Positions 1-5,642 of a stretch of 9,913 nt of DNA are shown here, piece by piece. Numbering within the stretch: the first letter of the stretch is position 1; every line of letters starts with the position of its first letter. Source of the DNA: Muribaculaceae bacterium (GTDB taxonomy: Bacteria; Bacteroidota; Bacteroidia; Bacteroidales; Muribaculaceae); NCBI GenBank assembly GCA_029052265.1, contig JAIDJJ010000587.1, positions 1 through 9,913 of the forward strand, given 5' to 3'. The notes beneath the pieces are model-generated. The model did no database searches, was not told the origin of the DNA, and worked only from the letters and a program-made list of their open reading frames with translations. The position numbers were made by a program, and so were the translations under genes.

Positions 1-1
1 C

Positions 2-76
2 TCCATCATAAATATCAAAAATCTGCTCGACAAATCCTCTCAATTCCTTCGACAAATAAATTTAAACAGTTTCTAA
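2..76 (+). CDS. possible C-terminal tail of an upstream gene (partial)
   Basis: One plus-strand frame is open from the window edge to a TAA at 74-76 and reads as a short mixed helical tail ending in INLNSF. The stop lies 13 nt before a strong intrinsic terminator, the arrangement expected for the 3' end of a gene. The fragment is too short to recognise. Frame 1 is also open, to position 90, and a minus-strand frame is open over part of the same stretch, so the frame choice is a weak inference. Confidence 0.3.
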   Translation, partial: SIINIKNLLDKSSQFLRQINLNSF

Positions 77-89
77 GGATTAAAGTCTG

Positions 90-136
90 AAAAGCGGAAG
101 AACAGTAACAAAGGCTTTCTGTTCCTTCCGCTTTTT
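90..136 (+). terminator. intrinsic terminator after the upstream gene
   Basis: Arms at 90-105 (AAAAGCGGAAGAACAG) and 119-135 are complementary over 16 pairs with one bulged C near 124. They enclose a 13-nt loop and run into TTTTT at 132-136. The A-run at the start of the left arm pairs with the T-run, so the hairpin could also work for minus-strand transcripts. It separates whatever lies upstream from the DUF3108 gene. Confidence 0.7.
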
Positions 137-167
137 GTGTATAATTCGGATTTTATACGTAATTTAG
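134..167 (+). promoter_or_regulatory. weak candidate promoter for the DUF3108 gene
   Basis: TTTG at 134-137 is followed 22 nt later by TAATTTAG (160-167), one mismatch from the Bacteroidota -7 box TAnnTTTG. The spacing is slightly longer than the usual 19-21 nt, and the -33 box overlaps the T-tract of the preceding terminator. It is the best match found upstream of the gene but remains tentative. Confidence 0.3.
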
Positions 168-294
168 GATCTATTTTTTCTTATGATATATCAACTTATG
201 GAAATGTGGCGTTTTATTTAACATGCAGGCAACTGAAAGGTTGTTGGAATTGCAGACAACAGAAAGCAAACAAAAAAATGACATACGATACGTT

Positions 295-1062
295 ATGAAG
301 AGATTGCGATACGTGTTGATTTCATTGCTGATGGTATTTTGCAATGGAATTATATTGGCAAAAGGATTTGCTGATGAGACATTACATTATGTCGTATCCT
401 ACAAGTGGGGACTTATCCACAAAGATGCCGGGGAAGCTACATTGTCGTTGCGTAACCATGGCAATGAATACAGTCTGTTGCTGACAGGGAAAACGAATTC
501 TTGGGCTGACGGATTTTACATGGTCAGGGACACTTTGAAAGGACGGGTGACAAAACAAGGTCTGAAGCCTTTGAGCTATACAAAGATAGCACATGAAAAG
601 GGGAAATACAGCCGGGATGATATTTTATATACACATTCCGGGAGAGTGGTCGGAGGCGAGGCTAAACGCACAAGGGAGCAGAAAGACGGAACAATGAAGG
701 TGACGCATAAAAAGCTCAGCGGAACCGGAGAAGTATTTGATATGCTGAGTGCGTTTTATTTTTTGCGCACAATCGATTACTCAAAACTTGAAAAGGGGGA
801 GGTGGTCAAAGCTACAGTATTCTCCGGAAGCAAGGCGGAGACCATGACAATAAGATGTACCGGTATTGAGGAAATTAAACTTAGGGATAAAAGCAAGAGA
901 GAGGCATATCACATAAAATTTAAATTTACTACAGAAGGGAAAAAGAAATCGAGCGACGATATAGATACATGGATTTCAACCGACAGTTCCCATATACCGT
1001 TGTTGGTGGTGGGAAGTCTGCCTGTCGGACAGGTAAAATGCTATTATGTAGGTGGTAAATAA
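295..1062 (+). CDS. DUF3108 domain-containing exported protein
   Basis: A 255-residue protein that I assign to the DUF3108 family from its N-terminal pattern: a Y-x-V-x-Y strand, then GLIHKDAGEATLSL (residues 40-53), followed by alternating beta strands to the C-terminus. Family members are exported proteins of unknown biochemical role. The frame is open back to an ATG at 223, but I chose the ATG at 295 because it is followed directly by a signal peptide: MKRLR, a hydrophobic run to about residue 22, and a likely cleavage near AKGFA. The Cys at residue 16 is preceded by Phe and does not make a good lipobox, so signal peptidase I and a periplasmic location are likelier. The gene stands alone, with a terminator before it and a convergent neighbour after it. 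Confidence 0.8.
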   Translation: MKRLRYVLISLLMVFCNGIILAKGFADETLHYVVSYKWGLIHKDAGEATLSLRNHGNEYSLLLTGKTNSWADGFYMVRDTLKGRVTKQGLKPLSYTKIAHEKGKYSRDDILYTHSGRVVGGEAKRTREQKDGTMKVTHKKLSGTGEVFDMLSAFYFLRTIDYSKLEKGEVVKATVFSGSKAETMTIRCTGIEEIKLRDKSKREAYHIKFKFTTEGKKKSSDDIDTWISTDSSHIPLLVVGSLPVGQVKCYYVGGK

Positions 1063-1080
1063 GAGCACGAAATTTTGAGT

Positions 1081-1128
1081 AATAAAAATCCCCGGCTGTG
1101 TCACATTGAATTGAATACAGCCGGGGAT
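1081..1128 (-). terminator. terminator between convergent genes, stronger on the minus strand
   Basis: A perfect 12-bp stem, ATCCCCGGCTGT (1088-1099) with its complement at 1117-1128, encloses a 17-nt loop. Read on the minus strand the stem ends in TTTTTATT, so it is a good terminator for the hydrolase gene, whose stop lies 24 nt before it. On the plus strand the following bases are only moderately T-rich, so it may also end the DUF3108 transcript, less efficiently. Confidence 0.75.
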
Positions 1129-1152
1129 AGTCTTTGTAATGTCTCTCCTTTA

Positions 1153-1794
1153 TTATTTTAAAAACGGGTTAGACCGTTTTTCTTCGCCGATTGTGGTTGC
1201 GGGACCATGACCCGGATAAACCACCGTATCGTCAGGTAGTGTCAACAATCTCTCGGTGATGCTTTTTATGAGTTGCGCATGATTCCCTCCGGGGAGGTCA
1301 GTTCTTCCGATACTTCCTTTAAATAATGCATCCCCCACAATAACAAACCTGTCTTCCTTGTCATAAAAAGCCACACTCCCTTGTGAATGTCCCGGCACGC
1401 AAATCACCTTCAGCTCGCCGTTCCCAATCTTTATAATTTCATTGTCTGAAAGGTAATCACTGATTTCAACTCCATCAAAATTTTCACTGATGCCAAACAT
1501 GTAAGCCTGCTGCTGAATCCTTTCGCCGAGGGGCTCATCGTCTTTATGTGCGAGTACCGGAACATTGTATGCACGCTTGAGGAAATTATTCCCTACGGCA
1601 TGGTCTATGTGGAGATGAGTGTTTATCACGTGAGTCACCTTCCGCCCGTTTTTACTGATAAAATCAGTCATCGCCTTCTCTTCCTGTTGTCCAAGCATTC
1701 CGGGATCAATAACAGCGCAGTCTTTTGTGCCCGGATCATACACTGCATATGTGTTGATTCCGAAAAGACTGAATTGAAATATTGCCACTTTCAT
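1153..1794 (-). CDS. MBL-fold metallo-hydrolase, glyoxalase II-like
   Basis: A 213-residue cytoplasmic enzyme of the metallo-beta-lactamase superfamily, closest in layout to the short hydroxyacylglutathione hydrolase (glyoxalase II) type. The metal ligands are all visible: THLHIDH at 59-65 (H60, H62, D64, H65), PGHSQGS with H136, GDALF with D155, and YPGHGP with H196. The GSIGRTD segment (160-166) after the bridging Asp is typical of this subgroup. It lacks the long C-terminal glutathione-binding domain of classical GloB, so the substrate could be another thioester; only general hydrolase activity can be claimed. The start is 21 nt after the rsmG stop on the same strand with no promoter between, so the two genes are probably co-transcribed. 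No Shine-Dalgarno sequence precedes it. Confidence 0.88.
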   Translation of the reverse strand: MKVAIFQFSLFGINTYAVYDPGTKDCAVIDPGMLGQQEEKAMTDFISKNGRKVTHVINTHLHIDHAVGNNFLKRAYNVPVLAHKDDEPLGERIQQQAYMFGISENFDGVEISDYLSDNEIIKIGNGELKVICVPGHSQGSVAFYDKEDRFVIVGDALFKGSIGRTDLPGGNHAQLIKSITERLLTLPDDTVVYPGHGPATTIGEEKRSNPFLK

Positions 1795-1815
1795 AATCTG
1801 TATGTTATTTTTTGG

Positions 1816-2439
1816 TTATACTGCTGTATAAACAATTTTTTTAGTGCTAAAGAAATCTTCATCGAAATAATTCTTGATGTCAAACACTTCTGTTTTCGAT
1901 TTCACCTGTTTTATTTCGTCGTGCAGTTCTCCTCCCTTCAAGGCTATAACCCCGTTTGGAAGCGCATTGCGTTGCGTCCTGGATATGTTTTTTGCAGATA
2001 GCTTTACAAGATCAGGCTGTGGCATGACGGCACGGCTGACAACAAAGTCAAATTTTTCGTGACACTCCCCACAGTCGCCATGCTGTACGCTCACATTGTG
2101 AAGTCCTATGGCGTTTGCCACTTCGCTTGCAACCCTCATCTTTTTCCCGATTCTGTCAATCAAATGGAAATGTACATCCGGAAACAACACGGCAAGGGGT
2201 ATTCCGGGAAATCCACCTCCGGATCCGAAATCCAATACGCGGCTTCCCGGAGTGAATTTTAGATATTTAGCTATTGCCAGAGAATGCAGAAGATGATTAA
2301 TTTCAATATTGTCAATGTCTTTTCTCGATATGACATTGATTTTCTCGTTCCATTCCGGATAGAGATGGCACAGTTTTTCAAATTGAGATTTTTGTATTTC
2401 CGAAAGATTCGGAAAGTATTTTAATATATGATCAATCAT
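1816..2439 (-). CDS. rsmG: 16S rRNA (guanine527-N7)-methyltransferase RsmG
   Basis: RsmG (formerly GidB) uses S-adenosylmethionine to methylate N7 of G527 in 16S rRNA, in the 530 loop of the small subunit. The sequence shows EWNEKINVISRKD (29-41), the SAM-binding glycine-rich loop VLDFGSGGGFPGIPLAV (68-84), the acidic end of strand 2 at LIDR (D95) and the VSRAV motif (134-138). With the ATG at 2439 the protein is 207 residues, the usual family size, and begins with the expected LKYFPNLS helix. The frame continues upstream to an ATG at 2493, but that segment contains the promoter and is not family-like. It is the first gene of a two-gene minus-strand unit. Loss of RsmG gives low-level streptomycin resistance in several bacteria; here the gene looks intact. 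Confidence 0.95.
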   Translation of the reverse strand: MIDHILKYFPNLSEIQKSQFEKLCHLYPEWNEKINVISRKDIDNIEINHLLHSLAIAKYLKFTPGSRVLDFGSGGGFPGIPLAVLFPDVHFHLIDRIGKKMRVASEVANAIGLHNVSVQHGDCGECHEKFDFVVSRAVMPQPDLVKLSAKNISRTQRNALPNGVIALKGGELHDEIKQVKSKTEVFDIKNYFDEDFFSTKKIVYTAV

Positions 2440-2456
2440 AATAAAAGATGTTTTTG

Positions 2457-2487
2457 CAAAATTAGTCAATCCTCGCCGCAAAATCAA
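2457..2487 (-). promoter_or_regulatory. Bacteroidota-type promoter for rsmG
   Basis: On the minus strand TTG (2487-2485) is followed after exactly 20 nt by TAATTTTG (2464-2457), a perfect TAnnTTTG -7 box. The transcript should start a few bases downstream, leaving a leader of roughly 10-15 nt before the ATG at 2439. The position rules out translation from the more upstream ATG at 2493. Confidence 0.75.
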
Positions 2488-2621
2488 TGTCATGAACCGC
2501 TTTTCTTGTTCTGTCGTTATAATTCCATCAAATAAACATGTGTCAGAAGCTTTGAGACGTATCGTCAGTTAAATGATAAAGCTCTGCATAAAATTGTCAA
2601 AAAACAAAGAAACCGCTATAA

Positions 2622-4562
2622 ATGAAATCAGGGATACGAAAACTTTCGGCTATGGGATTGCTCGTGACAATGGGAATAGTATTCGGAGATATAGGGACAT
2701 CTCCGCTTTATGTCATGAAAGCAATTGTAGGTGTAAATCCTTCGTTCGACAGCAAATATATAATCGGGGCTATCTCGTGTGTGATTTGGACTCTTACCTT
2801 ACAGACGAGTGTGAAATATGTCATGATAGCCCTCAGGGCAGACAACAAGGGGGAGGGAGGCATATTGTCGCTGTATTCCATTTTAAAAAAATTCCCGCCC
2901 AAATGGCTTTATCTGATAGCAGCGATAGGCGCTTCCACCCTGATAGCCGATGGCGTCATCACACCGGCAATAACAGTGACATCAGCTGTCGAAGGTCTTT
3001 CAATTGTGAAAGATGGCATTCCGGTTGTGCCGATAGTGATCGCAATAATAATAGGTATATTTTTAATGCAGCAGGCAGGGACGGGAAAAATAGGTAAGTT
3101 TTTCGGACCCTTCATGCTTGTATGGTTTTTGTTTCTCGGCTGTATAGGTGCTTGCAATATTGCAGATTGCCCTGAGGTGTTGCGAGCGTTCAACCCATGG
3201 TATGCATTCAGGCTTCTGATTGATTATCCCGGGTGGTTCATGATACTCGGCGCAGTCTTTTTATGTACTACAGGAGCTGAGGCTTTGTATTCGGACCTTG
3301 GACATTGCGGGCGCCTGAATATTTCTGTAAGCTGGGTGTTTGTAAAGGTGATGCTTATACTTAATTACCTTGGTCAGGGTGCGTGGCTTTTGACATCCGG
3401 AGATAATTCAGCGGGTATGAATCCTTTTTATGGGATTATGCCCGGAGAATTGGTCATACCGGCTGTGATTCTGTCTACCGGCGCGGCGATCATAGCGAGT
3501 CAGGCTCTATTGAGCGGGTCATTCACGATCTTCAGTGAGGCAATAAGTTTGAATTTTTTTCCAAGGTTGAAGGTGAAATATCCTTCTGACGAGAAGGGAC
3601 AGCTATATATCCCTGCAGTCAATTGGACATTGCTGGGTGGGTGTCTGCTGACGGTGGTCTTGTTTAAGACTTCATCCGCCATGGAGGCGGCATATGGACT
3701 TGCAATCACTGTCACGATGTTGATGACCACAGTTTTGCTTACCATGTATCTGAGACACAAAGGTGTGTCAAAATGGATATGCGGATTGTTTCTGACCGCT
3801 TATTCAGTGTTGGAAGGGGTATTTTTTATTGCAAATGCAAGTAAATTTATGCATGGAGGCTGGTACACGCTCCTTCTTGCCGGGGTAGTAGGCGTGTCAA
3901 TGGTCATATGGAGAAATGCTACGAAAATGCGTAGGTCATTCATAGATTATCGCCGCCTTTCAGATTATGCAGGGATTATAGCTGAACTGAAAGATGAAAA
4001 AGAGATCCCACGTTATGCGTCCAATGTGGTTTATTTCAGCAAGAGTCGTGTGCGCCAAGAAGTGGAAAGTAAACTGATTTATTCGATACTCAATAAAGAT
4101 CCAAAACGGGCTGACCATTATTGGATAATAAATCCTGAATTTACGGATGACCCCGATACTTTGGAATATGATGTGGACATACTTGTGCCTGACACACTAT
4201 ATGTGGTACATATGCGTATAGGATTTAGGGTGGAACCGCGAATGACGCTATATCTTCGTCAGATAGTAGAAGACCTGGTCAATGAGGGAAATTTGAATCT
4301 TACGAGCCGTGTTCCGGCATTGCAAAAGCATGGGGTGGCTGGAAATTTCAGATTTATAGTGATTCACAGGATATTTTCTGCATCAAGCCAATGTAGTAAA
4401 GGTGCCGCCATGTTGATGCGTTTGCATTCTATTATAAGGAAGATCTCTATTTCAGATGAAAAAGCCATGGGGCTTGACACGAGCAATGTTACTGTGGAAA
4501 CAGTTCCATTGATTATAAATACGCATAGCGGGCGCAGGATTATGAAAAATAAGGAACCATAG
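2622..4562 (+). CDS. kup: Kup family potassium transporter
   Basis: A 646-residue low-affinity K+ uptake protein of the KUP/HAK/KT family (K+/H+ symport in characterised members), in the inner membrane. About twelve hydrophobic segments fill residues 10-430, followed by a soluble cytoplasmic domain (about 435-646). Family motifs are clear: GDIGTSPLYV (22-31, with D23), RADNKGEGG (72-80), IADGVITPAITVTSAVEG (108-125, with E124), TGKIGKFFGP (154-163), GAEALYSDLGH (218-228), SQALLSGSFT (293-302) and NASKFMHGGW (405-414). D23, E124 and E220 probably correspond to the acidic residues needed for transport in E. coli Kup. Length is close to the E. coli protein (622). It is transcribed divergently from rsmG; I found no convincing promoter, only TAAAATTG at 2589-2596 without a clear -33 box. 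No Shine-Dalgarno sequence is visible. Confidence 0.96.
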   Translation: MKSGIRKLSAMGLLVTMGIVFGDIGTSPLYVMKAIVGVNPSFDSKYIIGAISCVIWTLTLQTSVKYVMIALRADNKGEGGILSLYSILKKFPPKWLYLIAAIGASTLIADGVITPAITVTSAVEGLSIVKDGIPVVPIVIAIIIGIFLMQQAGTGKIGKFFGPFMLVWFLFLGCIGACNIADCPEVLRAFNPWYAFRLLIDYPGWFMILGAVFLCTTGAEALYSDLGHCGRLNISVSWVFVKVMLILNYLGQGAWLLTSGDNSAGMNPFYGIMPGELVIPAVILSTGAAIIASQALLSGSFTIFSEAISLNFFPRLKVKYPSDEKGQLYIPAVNWTLLGGCLLTVVLFKTSSAMEAAYGLAITVTMLMTTVLLTMYLRHKGVSKWICGLFLTAYSVLEGVFFIANASKFMHGGWYTLLLAGVVGVSMVIWRNATKMRRSFIDYRRLSDYAGIIAELKDEKEIPRYASNVVYFSKSRVRQEVESKLIYSILNKDPKRADHYWIINPEFTDDPDTLEYDVDILVPDTLYVVHMRIGFRVEPRMTLYLRQIVEDLVNEGNLNLTSRVPALQKHGVAGNFRFIVIHRIFSASSQCSKGAAMLMRLHSIIRKISISDEKAMGLDTSNVTVETVPLIINTHSGRRIMKNKEP

Positions 4563-4758
4563 GCTTGTTGTTTAGTTAATAAAAGTTAATGCTGATGTTC
4601 CTGATTTTATGAGTAAATCCTTAGAAGAGCCGTGTTAAACATTATTCATTATATATTTTATATTTTTGTTCAGGTACATATGATCAAAAAAACATCGCTT
4701 AAGGCAATAAAATATACAACTTTAAGTGATCAGAATTTTTCATGGATCGGATCTGGGA
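4563..4758. other. AT-rich intergenic stretch after kup, no gene seen
   Basis: No ORF with family-like sequence is present. The longest small frame here (4680-4772, 30 codons) runs into the next promoter and has no supporting signal. TGATCA at 4681-4686 and 4727-4732, with CTTAA (4698-4702) and TTAAG (4722-4726) nested inside, could form an imperfect hairpin followed by AATTTTTC. That is the only terminator-like structure found after kup, and it is weak because of an 11-nt bulge. Confidence 0.4.
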
Positions 4759-4790
4759 TTTGCACAATCTGAGATAAAATTGTAATTTCG
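4759..4790 (+). promoter_or_regulatory. promoter for the DUF3127 gene
   Basis: TTTG (4759-4762), a 20-nt spacer and TAATTTCG (4783-4790, one mismatch to TAnnTTTG) give the standard Bacteroidota layout. Transcription should begin near 4797, leaving a leader of roughly 90 nt that ends in an A-rich stretch before the ATG at 4886, as is common for ribosome recruitment in this phylum. Confidence 0.7.
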
Positions 4791-4885
4791 CAGTCTGCCG
4801 GGGCTCCTGCTTTATTGCAAGTGGCATAGAAGAGGAGTTTTTCCGGAGTTAAAGAAACAGCAAAAAAAATAATAAGCAACTCATT

Positions 4886-5308
4886 ATGGAAATCGAAGGA
4901 AAAATTATTCAGGACCTCGGCATACAGTCAGGCACTTCCAAGGCAGGAAATCCTTGGAAGAAAAGGGAATTAGTGCTTGAGACATTTGGCTCCTATCCCC
5001 GCAAGGTAAAGTTTCATATATTTGGTGACAGAGTAGATACGATCCGACTTGAGCCGGGTAAGGATTATGTTCTTTCATTTGATTTGGAAAGCCGTGAGTT
5101 TAATGGAAGATGGTATACCGATGTCAGTGTATATCAGGCTCGCGATCTTGTAGCTAACAATCCTGCACAGACTTACGGTGAGCCCGCTCCCCAATATGGT
5201 GGTGCTCCACAGGGAGGCTTCCAGCAGCCGGCATCTCCTGATTTCGGGACTCCGGCACAGCCTGCTTTCACTTCACCTGCGTCAAGTGATGAGGATCTGC
5301 CATTCTGA
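4886..5308 (+). CDS. DUF3127 OB-fold protein with SSB-like acidic C-terminus
   Basis: A 140-residue protein in two parts. Residues 1-90 match the DUF3127 family, common in Bacteroidota: EGKIIQDLGIQSGTSKAGNPW (4-24), strands around RKVKFHIFGD (39-48), and SREFNGRWYTDVSVYQA (69-85). This resembles a compact OB fold. Residues 92-133 are a low-complexity Pro/Gln/Gly/Ser/Ala linker of the kind that joins single-stranded DNA-binding protein (SSB) cores to their tails. The last six residues are DEDLPF, which closely resembles the DDDIPF tip of bacterial SSB that docks repair and replication partners. I infer a nucleic-acid-associated role, possibly SSB-like, but the family has no established function that I know of. 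It has its own promoter, is monocistronic, and is followed by several hairpins. Confidence 0.85.
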   Translation: MEIEGKIIQDLGIQSGTSKAGNPWKKRELVLETFGSYPRKVKFHIFGDRVDTIRLEPGKDYVLSFDLESREFNGRWYTDVSVYQARDLVANNPAQTYGEPAPQYGGAPQGGFQQPASPDFGTPAQPAFTSPASSDEDLPF

Positions 5309-5335
5309 AGCAGATCTACAATGGAAACAGAACTG

Positions 5336-5385
5336 CAATATATGTCAATCGCCGGGTCACAACGCCCGGCGATTGACATATATTG
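5336..5385. repeat. 21-bp perfect inverted repeat (hairpin) without U-tract
   Basis: Arms 5336-5356 and 5365-5385 are complementary at all 21 positions around the 8-nt loop TCACAACG. The GC-rich inner part is GCCGGG/CCCGGC. It starts 27 nt after the DUF3127 stop. Neither strand continues into a T-run, so it is not a standard intrinsic terminator. An mRNA 3'-end stabilising hairpin, a U-less terminator or a protein-binding palindrome are all possible. Confidence 0.85.
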
Positions 5386-5419
5386 AGTGGAGGTAAGGGG
5401 GATTATATATTGTCTTGAT

Positions 5420-5447
5420 ATCATCTTCGGGATGATTTGTTTGTTTT
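5420..5447 (+). terminator. small UUCG-loop hairpin with U-rich tail
   Basis: ATCATC (5420-5425) pairs with GATGAT (5431-5436) around TTCGG, allowing a stable C(UUCG)G-type loop. The tail TTGTTTGTTTT (5437-5447) is U-rich. The stem is short, so it is a moderate terminator candidate for the DUF3127 transcript. Confidence 0.4.
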
Positions 5448-5482
5448 GCCGACGTAATATTTTGATATTTCGGCTTTTTTTT
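5448..5482 (+). terminator. intrinsic terminator overlapping the glycogen operon promoter
   Basis: GCCGA (5448-5452) pairs with TCGGC (5470-5474), and inside it AATAT (5456-5460) pairs with ATATT (5465-5469) around the loop TTTG, with a 3-nt bulge CGT on the left side. Eight T residues follow directly (5475-5482). This is the best canonical terminator after the DUF3127 gene. The loop TTTG is also the -33 box of the next promoter. Confidence 0.55.
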
Positions 5483-5491
5483 GTAATTTTG
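5461..5491 (+). promoter_or_regulatory. consensus promoter of the glycogen operon
   Basis: TTTG (5461-5464), a 19-nt spacer and TAATTTTG (5484-5491) match the Bacteroidota housekeeping consensus without mismatch. The start of transcription should be near 5498, giving a leader of about 145 nt before the synthase ATG at 5643, much longer than the rsmG leader. Confidence 0.8.
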
Positions 5492-5523
5492 CGGCTGACT
5501 GAGGGTAAATATCTCAAATCGTT

Positions 5524-5616
5524 GACAAATGGATGTGAGACATGTTTAAAATAATGCCAAGTCAGGCGGAAGTTTTGACAAATTGCTTAACTGTGATCTA
5601 CTTCACGCCATTTGTC
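5524..5616 (+). promoter_or_regulatory. structured leader of the glycogen operon, candidate cis-regulatory RNA
   Basis: GACAAATGG (5524-5532) is a perfect complement of CCATTTGTC (5608-5616); a further GTGAG/CTTCAC pairing can extend the stem inward after a small internal loop. A second copy of the left arm's core, GACAAAT at 5577-5583, can pair with the same right arm. The two pairings exclude each other. A minor hairpin GCC-AAGTCA-GGC lies between. The shared arm ends 26 nt before the start codon. No known riboswitch class was recognised. Confidence 0.35.
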
Positions 5617-5642
5617 TTAGGTAAAAAAGATAAAGTTAGACT

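Noticed and set aside
1..66. Minus-strand open stretch at the window edge, which could be read as a gene start at a TTG
   Set aside because: There is no promoter box, no ATG and no ribosome-binding context; the plus-strand tail followed by a terminator is a simpler reading.
223..294. N-terminal extension of the DUF3108 gene from the ATG at 223
   Set aside because: The 24 extra residues are polar and would bury the signal peptide that begins exactly at the ATG at 295.
2547..2596. Candidate kup promoters (AAGCTTTG at 2547, TAAAATTG at 2589)
   Set aside because: Each has a mismatch in the -7 box and neither has a recognisable -33 box at the right distance.
2573..3097. 174-codon plus-strand frame overlapping the start of kup
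   Set aside because: It lies in another frame over the highly conserved Kup N-terminus, and its composition (many Arg, Cys, His, Ser) is typical of a shadow frame.
4661..4668. TATTTTTG, a match to the -7 box TAnnTTTG
   Set aside because: No TTG or TTTG lies 19-21 nt upstream, and the region is so AT-rich that chance matches are expected.
4680..4772. 30-codon small ORF between kup and the DUF3127 gene
   Set aside because: No ribosome-binding context, no recognisable sequence, and it runs through the -33 box of the next promoter.
4798..4846. Attenuator-like pairing CTCCT (4804-4808) with AGGAG (4833-4837) followed by TTTTT, in the DUF3127 leader
   Set aside because: Only five core pairs over a 24-nt loop, with unequal internal loops separating the outer CCGG/CCGG pairing; too weak to claim without comparative data.
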